A stretch of DNA of 9,484 nucleotides from an uncultured Bacteroidales bacterium (lineage in GTDB: Bacteria > Bacteroidota > Bacteroidia > Bacteroidales > UBA932), in contig CABTXO010000041.1 of assembly GCA_902488725.1 (NCBI GenBank), positions 1 through 9,484 of the forward strand, read 5' to 3'. Position numbers and translations under genes: made by a program. The notes under the pieces were generated by a model. The model saw only the letters and a program-made list of their open reading frames with translations. It did no database searches and had not been told where the DNA came from. Shown one piece after another: positions 1 to 5,613 of this stretch (its first letter is position 1; the number at the start of each line of letters is the position of its first letter).

Positions 1-21
1 AGACGTGTGCTCTTCCGATCT
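1..21. other. Illumina adapter remnant (not genomic)
   Basis: The first 21 bases are identical to the 3' end of the Illumina TruSeq read-2 adapter (they end in GCTCTTCCGATCT). This is untrimmed library sequence left at a contig end. Genomic sequence starts at about base 22. By chance the adapter is open in the frame of the first gene, so an automatic caller will add about seven false residues to that protein. Confidence 0.95.
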
Positions 22-1466
22 ACACAGTCCTGCTGCGTTGGACCGATCTGGAATATCTCCGCCGCTTCGCCCAGGCCCTGGCCTGCCTGGTCATGTTCTT
101 CATCGGAGCGCCCCTGGGCGCCCTCATCCGGAAGGGCGGACTGGGCACCTCCGCTATCGTCTCCCTGCTGTTTTTCGTCCTCTACTGGATCGTGGACATC
201 ACCGGCGTGAAACTCGCCCACGACGGCGCCGTGTCCGGCTTGTTCGGCGCCTTCATTTCCTCGCTCGTCCTCTTCCCGATCGGAATATTCCTGACCTGGA
301 AGGCGATCCACGATTCAGACATCTTCAACACGGACAGCCTGAAGAGTGCCTGGCGCAAGCTCAAGAGCCGCATCGGCGGGCTGTTCCGCAAGACGAGGAT
401 CGTGTTCATGGGAACTCCGGAATTCGCCGTGGAGCCGCTCAAGGCCCTGCTGGACCACAAGTTCAAAGTGGTCGGCGTGGTCACGGTCGCGGACAAGCCC
501 AGCGGGCGCGGACGGAAAGTCACCGAGAGCGCCGTCAAGCAGTTCGCGGTGGAGCACGGCCTTCCGGTCCTGCAGCCGGAACGTCTGAAAGATCCCGCTT
601 TCCTCCAAGCCCTCAAGGCCTGGAAAGCCGACCTGTTCGTGGTCGTGGCCTTCCGGATGCTGCCCCGGGAGGTCTGGGGCATGCCCAAGCTCGGCACCTT
701 CAACCTGCATGCCGCCCTGCTGCCGCAGTACCGCGGGGCCGCCCCGATCAACTGGGCTGTCATCAACGGTGAGCAGCGGACGGGCGTGACGACCTTCATG
801 ATCGACAAGGACATCGACACGGGCGGAATCATCCTCCGGCACAGCATCCGCATCGCCGACACGGACACCGCAGGAGATGTACACGACAAACTCATGGCCG
901 TCGGGGCGGACCTGGTGGTCCAGACGACCGATGGACTTATCCAGCACAATGTGGAGACCCGCGTGCAGCGGAGCTTCGTCCAGGGATCGGAAGTGCTCAA
1001 GCCGGCACCCAAACTCACCCGCGAACTCTGCCACATCGACTGGAACGACACCAGCCGGGACATCCACAACCTCGTCCGCGGCCTCAGTCCCTATCCCGCA
1101 GCCTTCACGGAACTGGTGCAGCTGCGCGCCGCAGAAGCGCCGGAGCAGCCGGACGCCTCTCCCGCCATTTCGCGCCGCAGCGAGAACTCGATCACCCTCA
1201 AAATCTACTCCTGCGAAAAGTTGGAAGGAACCGCCCTCCAGGACCTGTCGCAAGGCCGCAGCCTGAAGCCCGGCACCATCCTCACGGACGGAAAGACCCG
1301 CTTCGCCATCACGACCCTCGACGGAGCCCTCTCGCTGCAGGAAGTCCAGCTCGCCGGCAAGAAGCGGATGGACATCCAGTCTTTCCTCCTCGGCTTCCGG
1401 AATCCGGCCGGCTACGCCACAACCCCCGGCACCTCCCGCGCGGAGATTGAAAAGACGCGGTCATGA
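3..1466 (+). CDS. fmt: LptF/LptG-family permease (C-terminal part) fused in frame to methionyl-tRNA formyltransferase; 5' partial
   Basis: One uninterrupted frame carries two proteins. Bases 24 to about 390 encode the last three membrane segments of an LptF/LptG (YjgP/YjgQ) permease, which extracts lipopolysaccharide for export; the motif FIGAPLGALIRKGGLG is typical. From about 393 the frame continues into a full-length methionyl-tRNA formyltransferase, which formylates initiator Met-tRNA using 10-formyl-tetrahydrofolate. It opens with RIVFMGTPEFAVEPL, then carries NLHAALLPQYRGAAP (the Asn/His catalytic pair of the family), DIDTGG (catalytic Asp) and the C-terminal LAGKKRM block. No stop separates the parts, and ACG (393-395) sits where the formyltransferase Met would be expected. 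Internal starts at GTG 402 or ATG 408 would cut into the first beta strand; CTG 381 is possible. The LptF/G C-terminus is cytosolic, so the enzyme would face the right side. Bases 3-21 are adapter. Domain identities are firm; whether one polypeptide is made is inference. Confidence 0.9.
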   Translation, partial: TCALPIYTVLLRWTDLEYLRRFAQALACLVMFFIGAPLGALIRKGGLGTSAIVSLLFFVLYWIVDITGVKLAHDGAVSGLFGAFISSLVLFPIGIFLTWKAIHDSDIFNTDSLKSAWRKLKSRIGGLFRKTRIVFMGTPEFAVEPLKALLDHKFKVVGVVTVADKPSGRGRKVTESAVKQFAVEHGLPVLQPERLKDPAFLQALKAWKADLFVVVAFRMLPREVWGMPKLGTFNLHAALLPQYRGAAPINWAVINGEQRTGVTTFMIDKDIDTGGIILRHSIRIADTDTAGDVHDKLMAVGADLVVQTTDGLIQHNVETRVQRSFVQGSEVLKPAPKLTRELCHIDWNDTSRDIHNLVRGLSPYPAAFTELVQLRAAEAPEQPDASPAISRRSENSITLKIYSCEKLEGTALQDLSQGRSLKPGTILTDGKTRFAITTLDGALSLQEVQLAGKKRMDIQSFLLGFRNPAGYATTPGTSRAEIEKTRS

Positions 1467-2155
1467 GCACCGCCGTCATCATCGGGAACGGGGAATTTCC
1501 CCGCAAGGCCTATCCCCGGGAACTGATCCGGCGGGCGGACCGGATCCTTTGCTGCGACCGGGGCCTGGAAGCCTTCCTCCGCCACCGCACGCAGATCTTC
1601 GGTGCGCAGCCGCGCGACCCGGACGTGGTCATCGGCGACATGGACTCCCTGCGTCCGGGCCTGCAGCAGGCCTATTCCCATCTCCTTGTCACTGTCGCCG
1701 AACAGGAAGACAACGACCAGACGAAGGCCTTCCGCTACCTGCTTGCACACTTCCCCGACATCGACACCGTCCACCTGCTCGCCGCCACCGGCAAACGCGA
1801 GGACCACACCCTCGGCAACCTCTCCCTGCTGATGGAATATGCCCGTGAATCTGGCGCCTGCGGGGTTCCGACACCGTCCCCCCGCTCCGGACGGGAGATC
1901 TACGTGGACATGGTCTCCGACTATTCGACCGCCTTCGCCGTGACCGACTCCTGCGAACTGCACGTCGGCGCCGGACGGAGGGTCTCGCTATTCTCCCCCG
2001 ACAACTCCCTCCAAATCCGCTCCACCGGGCTTCAGTGGCCCACGGATGCCGTAGTCTTCGACAACTGGTGGAAAGCCACCCTCAACCGCGCCTCGACGGA
2101 CATCGTCACCCTCGCCTTCTCCCACCCCTCCGTCGCCCTCCTCATCCTCGACTGA
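1463..2155 (+). CDS. thiN: Thiamine pyrophosphokinase (thiamine diphosphokinase)
   Basis: A 230-residue cytosolic enzyme that transfers pyrophosphate from ATP to thiamine, giving the cofactor thiamine diphosphate in salvage. The family's motifs are all present: an N-terminal GNGEFP and CCDRG (residues 8-34), the metal-binding VIGDMDS (56-62), DNDQTKA (83-89) and GKREDHTLGNL (110-120). The C-terminal half (about 150-230) fits the beta-rich thiamine-binding domain, with VSLFSPDN and a final region of alternating beta strands. Length is normal for the bacterial single-domain form. The ATG overlaps the stop of the upstream formyltransferase as ATGA, so the two are probably translationally coupled. 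GC content and codon use match the neighbours. The symbol is the general bacterial one and was not checked. Confidence 0.93.
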   Translation: MSTAVIIGNGEFPRKAYPRELIRRADRILCCDRGLEAFLRHRTQIFGAQPRDPDVVIGDMDSLRPGLQQAYSHLLVTVAEQEDNDQTKAFRYLLAHFPDIDTVHLLAATGKREDHTLGNLSLLMEYARESGACGVPTPSPRSGREIYVDMVSDYSTAFAVTDSCELHVGAGRRVSLFSPDNSLQIRSTGLQWPTDAVVFDNWWKATLNRASTDIVTLAFSHPSVALLILD

Positions 2156-2198
2156 AGCCACGAATTTCACGGGATCAGCTGAAATGACGGCATTTTTC

Positions 2199-2222
2199 AC
2201 TATCTTGACATCCATTTGCGAC
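2199..2222 (+). promoter_or_regulatory. Possible Bacteroidetes-type promoter for the redox module
   Basis: The spacer after thiN is AT-rich compared with its surroundings. It contains TATCTTGA (2201-2208) and TCCATTTG (2211-2218), each an imperfect match to the Bacteroidetes -7 box TAnnTTTG. A T-rich stretch (2193-2197) lies just upstream, but too close to fit a well-spaced -33 element. If either box works, transcription would begin after about 2210. That would exclude the upstream ATG at 2184 and favour the starts at 2226 or 2247. Weak evidence. Confidence 0.3.
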
Positions 2223-2246
2223 ACAATGGGTATCAATCGTTCACGT

Positions 2247-3764
2247 ATGCTTCGAAAAATCAGAATCGTCTTGGCAGTGCTGTGCTTTACGGCGCTCACC
2301 CTGCTGTTCCTGGACTTCACGGGTGCCCTGCACGCCTGGCTGGGCTGGCTCGCGAAAATCCAGTTCCTGCCGGCGGTGCTTGCCCTGCACGTCGTCATCG
2401 TCGTCGCCCTGGTGGCGCTGACCCTGCTCTTGGGCCGTATCTACTGTTCGGTCATCTGCCCGCTGGGCGTGTTCCAGGACATCGTCTCGTGGTTCAGCGC
2501 CCGGCGAAAAGGCAAGAAAGCCCGCTTCGGCTACACAAAAGAAATCAAGTGGCTCCGCTACGGACTGCTGGCCGTGTTCCTCGCCCTGCTGGTTGCGGGG
2601 TTGAGCTCGCTCGCCATGATTCTGGCTCCGTACAGTGCCTGGGGACGCATCGTGCAGAACCTCTTCGCCCCCGTGTACCAATGGGGAAACAACCTGCTGG
2701 CAGGCCTCTCGGAGCGCTGGCACAACTACGCCTTCGTCCCGAAGGACGTCTGGCTGAAGAGCCTGCCGACCTTCCTCATCGCCGCCGCGACCTTCGTGGC
2801 AGTGGTCGTGCTGGCCTGGCGGAACGGCCGCACCTGGTGCAACACCCTCTGTCCCGTGGGCACCGCCCTCGGCTTCCTGTCCCGTTTCGCGGCCTTCCGT
2901 CCGATGATCGACACTTCCAAATGCACGACCTGCCATGCCTGCGAAAAGCATTGCAAGGCCTCGTGCATCGATATTCAGAAAGCGCGGAAGCACATCGACT
3001 ACAGCCGCTGCGTGGACTGCTTCGACTGCGTGGAGCGCTGCAAGTTCGGCGCGCTGCACTACCGCTTCGCCCGGGGAGGCGCCAAGCGGTCCCGGGCGCA
3101 GGAAGGGCAGGGAGCGGATGCCGGACGGCGGGCCTTCCTCGCAGGCACCGCGATCGCCTTGACCGGAACCGCCCTGCACGCCAGGAACAAGGTCAAGGAA
3201 GTGGAGAAAAAACGCGACGGCGGGCTGGCCGACATCCTGCCGAAGCAAGCACCGGACCGGAGCACGCCGATCACGCCCTTCGGTTCGGAAAGCATCAAGC
3301 ACTTCTTCCAGCACTGCACGGCCTGCCAGCTCTGCGTGGCCGTCTGCCCGAACCAAGTCCTGCGCCCATCCACAGGCCTGTCGCATTTCATGCAGCCGGT
3401 GATGTCCTTCGAGCGGGGCTACTGCCGTCCTGAATGCGTGAAGTGCTCGGAGGTCTGCCCCGCGGGAGCGATCCGGAAGATCACCCCGGAAGAGAAGACG
3501 CAATGGAAGGTCGGAACCGCATCCGTCGCCTACGACCTGTGCATCGTCAACCGGGACGGAGTGTCCTGCGGCAACTGTGCACGGCACTGTCCGGTCGGAG
3601 CCATCCAGATGGTCCGCAAAGATCCGGAAGACAAGCAGTCCCTGCGGATTCCCGCGGTCCGTGAGGAGAAGTGCATCGGATGCGGCGCCTGCGAGAACCT
3701 TTGTCCTTCCCGGCCGGTCAGCGCCATCACGGTGAACGGCTACGAAGTCCACCACCTATCCTAA
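2247..3764 (+). CDS. Membrane polyferredoxin, NapH-like domain joined to a Tat-type segment and NapG-like 4Fe-4S part
   Basis: Probably an inner-membrane electron-transfer protein (505 residues from ATG 2247). The N-terminal part has about four membrane helices and two CxxxCP motifs (YCSVICPLG, residues 67-73, and WCNTLCPVG), as in NapH/CcoG-type quinol-linked ferredoxins. Two 4Fe-4S motifs follow (CTTCHACEKHC from 226, CVDCFDCVERC). Then comes RRAFLAG (about 294) leading a hydrophobic stretch, like a Tat signal inside the protein, and four more cysteine clusters: CTACQLCVAVCP, CVKCSEVCP, CGNCARHCP and CIGCGACENLCP. This resembles NapH and NapG in one chain. Electron donor and acceptor are not visible; the aldo/keto reductase 12 bases downstream is the obvious partner. 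ATG 2247 gives MLRKIRIVLAVL, the N-terminus I recall for Bacteroidales relatives; ATG 2226 and ATG 2184 are in frame, and none has a clear Shine-Dalgarno. Confidence 0.85.
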   Translation: MLRKIRIVLAVLCFTALTLLFLDFTGALHAWLGWLAKIQFLPAVLALHVVIVVALVALTLLLGRIYCSVICPLGVFQDIVSWFSARRKGKKARFGYTKEIKWLRYGLLAVFLALLVAGLSSLAMILAPYSAWGRIVQNLFAPVYQWGNNLLAGLSERWHNYAFVPKDVWLKSLPTFLIAAATFVAVVVLAWRNGRTWCNTLCPVGTALGFLSRFAAFRPMIDTSKCTTCHACEKHCKASCIDIQKARKHIDYSRCVDCFDCVERCKFGALHYRFARGGAKRSRAQEGQGADAGRRAFLAGTAIALTGTALHARNKVKEVEKKRDGGLADILPKQAPDRSTPITPFGSESIKHFFQHCTACQLCVAVCPNQVLRPSTGLSHFMQPVMSFERGYCRPECVKCSEVCPAGAIRKITPEEKTQWKVGTASVAYDLCIVNRDGVSCGNCARHCPVGAIQMVRKDPEDKQSLRIPAVREEKCIGCGACENLCPSRPVSAITVNGYEVHHLS

Positions 3765-3776
3765 CATATTCAAGAC

Positions 3777-5198
3777 ATGAAACAGAACCTCGATAGACGT
3801 GCATTCCTGAAGCAGGCCGGTACCGGCGCCGCCGCCCTCGGCGCCGTCGCGCTCGCCGGAGCCTGTGCTCCCGAGAAGACCGGAAAAGCCATAGCCGAAA
3901 GCGGCACCGCCGCAGACACCGACCATGTGCTCGAGACCGGCAAGATGGAGCTCCGCACCAATCCGGCCACGGGGGACAAGGTCTCCCTGCTGGGCTACGG
4001 CTGCATGCGCTGGCAGATGAAGAAGGACGGGAACGGAAGGGATGTGGTCGACCAGGACATCGTCAACGAGCTGGTCGATTTCGCCATTGCGCACGGCGTC
4101 AATTACTTCGACTCCTCCCCTGCGTACCTGCAGGGGCAGTCGGAGGAGGCGGCCGGAAAAGCCCTCAGCCGGCATCCGCGCAAGGACTACTTCATCGCGA
4201 CGAAACTGTCCAACTTCAGCGACCATTCCCGTGCCGCATCCTTGAAGATGTACCAGGACTCCTTCCGGTACTTCCAGACGGACCATCTGGACTACTATCT
4301 CCTCCATTCCCTCGGACGCGGAGGCGCGGAGGCCTTTGCCTCCCGCTTCGAGGAGAACGGCATGATGGACTTCCTGCTGAAGGAGCGGGAAGCGGGACGG
4401 GTCCGCCAGCTCGGACTTTCCTTCCACGGTTCCCGGGACCAGTTCGACTACCTGCTGACCCTCCATGACCGGTACCACTGGGATTTCGTGCAGATCGAAA
4501 TGAACTACTGGGACTGGCAGCATGCGGACGGCAAACGGAACGTGAACGCCGTCTACCTCTATGACCAGCTGGACAAGCGGAACATCCCGGTCGTCGTCAT
4601 GGAACCTTTGCTGGGCGGACGGCTCGCCAATCCGACGGAAAGCGTCGCCCGCCGGCTGAAAGAGCGCGACCCGCAGGCCTCGCTGGCCTCCTGGGCCTTC
4701 CGTTTCGTGGGCTCCTACCCGCGCGTGCTGACCGCCTTGAGCGGCATGATGTACCTGGAGCATCTGAAAGACAACCTCAAGACGTTCATGGATTTCAAGC
4801 CGCTGACGGAAGAGGAACTGAAATTCCTCGGAACCGACATCGCGGACATCATGGCGCGCTTCCCGACGATCAACTGCAACGACTGCAAATACTGCATGCC
4901 CTGCCCCTACGGCATCGACATTCCCGAAAACTTCAAGCACTACAACGAGTGCGTGAACAACGGGACCTTCGTGCAGAACCCGGAGCAGCAGGACTACAGG
5001 CGACTCCGCAGAGCCTATCTGGTCGGCTACGACCGGGCGGTTCCGACGCTCCGGCAGGCTTCGCACTGCGTGGGCTGCGGCAAGTGCCTCCCCACCTGCC
5101 CGCAGAGCATCGACATCCCGCGGGAACTGCGCCGGATCGACCGCTATGTGGAAGTCCTGAAGCAGAACAAGCCTAGCGGTATGACCACGGCACGGTAG
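3777..5198 (+). CDS. Tat-exported aldo/keto reductase with C-terminal 4Fe-4S ferredoxin domain
   Basis: A 473-residue oxidoreductase. The N-terminus has a twin-arginine motif RRAFLK (7-12), an Ala/Gly-rich hydrophobic stretch and a lipobox ending at C30 (LAGAC), so it is predicted to be exported folded and possibly lipid-anchored. The aldo/keto reductase barrel runs from about 58 to 340. The catalytic tetrad is visible as D112 and Y117 (YFDSSPAY), K143 (IATKLS) and H177 (LLHSLG); SGMMYLEHLKDNL resembles the family's NADPH-binding stretch. The C-terminus has two 4Fe-4S motifs: CNDCKYCMPCP from C367 and CVGCGKCLPTCP from C431. This subfamily is widespread in anaerobes, but its substrate is generally unknown. 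The gene lies 12 bases after the polyferredoxin, so the two are probably co-transcribed. As free NADPH is not expected outside the cytoplasm, electrons probably come through the Fe-S clusters, or the enzyme is exported with nucleotide bound. Confidence 0.9.
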   Translation: MKQNLDRRAFLKQAGTGAAALGAVALAGACAPEKTGKAIAESGTAADTDHVLETGKMELRTNPATGDKVSLLGYGCMRWQMKKDGNGRDVVDQDIVNELVDFAIAHGVNYFDSSPAYLQGQSEEAAGKALSRHPRKDYFIATKLSNFSDHSRAASLKMYQDSFRYFQTDHLDYYLLHSLGRGGAEAFASRFEENGMMDFLLKEREAGRVRQLGLSFHGSRDQFDYLLTLHDRYHWDFVQIEMNYWDWQHADGKRNVNAVYLYDQLDKRNIPVVVMEPLLGGRLANPTESVARRLKERDPQASLASWAFRFVGSYPRVLTALSGMMYLEHLKDNLKTFMDFKPLTEEELKFLGTDIADIMARFPTINCNDCKYCMPCPYGIDIPENFKHYNECVNNGTFVQNPEQQDYRRLRRAYLVGYDRAVPTLRQASHCVGCGKCLPTCPQSIDIPRELRRIDRYVEVLKQNKPSGMTTAR

Positions 5199-5204
5199 CC
5201 GCCT

Positions 5205-5279
5205 GCCCGCCACGCTTTCCCCCGCCTGCAAGCCACGGCCTTCCCGCTTTCCTGCAGGCCCGCCACGTTTTCCCCCGCC
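5205..5279. repeat. 22-bp direct repeat pair in the spacer after the aldo/keto reductase
   Basis: Bases 5205-5226 and 5258-5279 are the same 22-mer with one difference (CACGCTTTCC versus CACGTTTTCC inside GCCCGC...CCCGCC). They begin 53 bases apart. Between them, GCCTGCA (5224-5230) and TGCAGGC (5253-5259) form a 7-bp inverted repeat. The spacer is otherwise non-coding. The function is not apparent; it may be a local duplication or part of a 3' UTR or terminator structure. Confidence 0.75.
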
Positions 5280-5316
5280 GGACAAAAGTTTGTCGCCGGA
5301 TCCCATAAAGATTTTT
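5276..5316 (+). terminator. Possible terminator of the redox operon
   Basis: GACAAA (5281-5286) and TTTGTC (5289-5294) are inverted with a 2-base centre, and CCGG flanks both sides, so a longer bulged hairpin can form. A short T-run (5312-5316) follows only some 15 bases later. The geometry is poor for an intrinsic terminator, so this is a weak call based on hairpin position between the operon end and the tRNA promoter. Confidence 0.3.
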
Positions 5317-5350
5317 CAATATTCAGGAATATTCCTATATTTGCAGTCCT
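5312..5350 (+). promoter_or_regulatory. Promoter of tRNA-Ser, Bacteroidetes type
   Basis: TATATTTG (5336-5343) is an exact match to the Bacteroidetes -7 box TAnnTTTG. A T-run (5312-5316) lies 19 bases upstream, where the -33 element is expected. The sequence here drops sharply in GC. A perfect 10-bp palindrome, GGAATATTCC (5326-5335), abuts the -7 box and could be an operator, though none is known here. Transcription would begin around 5350, giving a leader of about 40 bases before the tRNA. Confidence 0.65.
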
Positions 5351-5390
5351 GTTCGCCCGGGACTGTTCCGGCGGCGGGGAAATCAGCCCA

Positions 5391-5478
5391 GGAGAGATGC
5401 TCGAGTGGCTTAAGAGGCACGCCTGGAAAGCGTGTAGACTCCCAAAGGGTCTCCCGAGTTCGAATCTCGGTCTCTCCG
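5391..5478 (+). tRNA. tRNA-Ser (anticodon GGA)
   Basis: An 88-base class II tRNA that reads UCC/UCU serine codons. The acceptor stem GGAGAGA pairs with TCTCTCC, followed by discriminator G. The anticodon stem is CACGC with GCGTG around the loop CTGGAAA, giving anticodon GGA. A long variable arm, as serine tRNAs have, precedes the T arm (CCGAG, loop TTCGAAT, CTCGG). The 3' CCA is not encoded (GCAA follows). It is host-encoded and stands immediately before an integrase gene, so its 3' half is the likely attachment site of the adjoining element. Confidence 0.95.
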
Positions 5479-5488
5479 CAAAACCAAT

Positions 5489-5515
5489 GCAATTCACTGA
5501 ATGATAGTGAATTGC
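5489..5515. repeat. Perfect 10-bp inverted repeat just beyond the tRNA
   Basis: GCAATTCACT (5489-5498) and AGTGAATTGC (5506-5515) are perfect reverse complements separated by the 7 bases GAATGAT. It starts 10 bases after the tRNA. A-rich rather than T-rich sequence follows on the + strand, so it is not a normal tRNA terminator. Its position at the element boundary suggests an integrase core or arm site or an excisionase site. Confidence 0.8.
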
Positions 5516-5530
5516 GAAAAAATAGCCCAC

Positions 5531-5561
5531 AAAACGGGACAAAATCGGGACAGGAATGTCC
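5531..5561. repeat. 11-bp tandem repeat and small inverted repeat upstream of the integrase
   Basis: AAAACGGGACA (5531-5541) is followed directly by AAATCGGGACA (5542-5552), 10 of 11 bases the same. The second copy then forms GGACA (5548-5552), GGAA, TGTCC (5557-5561), a 5-bp inverted repeat. Short iterated sites between a tRNA and an integrase gene are the expected form of arm-type integrase-binding sites. This is inference from position and pattern. Confidence 0.6.
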
Positions 5562-5574
5562 GTCCTATTTTTCC

Positions 5575-5603
5575 TTGCACCAAGTCCTTGCGGATTTGTG
5601 CAA
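5575..5603 (+). promoter_or_regulatory. Possible operator/leader of the integrase gene
   Basis: TTGCAC (5575-5580) and GTGCAA (5598-5603) are inverted repeats separated by 17 bases, ending 10 bases before the integrase ATG and followed by a run of nine A. It could be an autoregulatory site for the integrase or a mRNA hairpin masking the start. No good TAnnTTTG box is visible; GGATTTG (5593-5599) is only a partial match. Confidence 0.3.
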
Positions 5604-5613
5604 AGAAAAAAAA

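Noticed and set aside
2241..3755. A 504-codon open frame on the - strand opposite the polyferredoxin
   Set aside because: It mirrors the third-position GC bias of the + strand gene. Its product is rich in Arg, Gly, Asp and His without domains, whereas the + strand gives clear ferredoxin motifs.
3756..5306. A 516-codon open frame on the - strand opposite the aldo/keto reductase
   Set aside because: Shadow of a GC-rich gene; the + strand product has the catalytic tetrad and Fe-S motifs.
5489..5530. The dyad after the tRNA as its intrinsic terminator
   Set aside because: The stem is AT-rich and followed by GAAAAAATAG rather than a T-run on the transcribed strand.
5290..5613. N-terminal extension of the integrase by 108 residues
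   Set aside because: The frame is open but runs through the promoter and the whole tRNA-Ser; the extra residues look like nothing, and ATG 5614 gives a normal-length recombinase.
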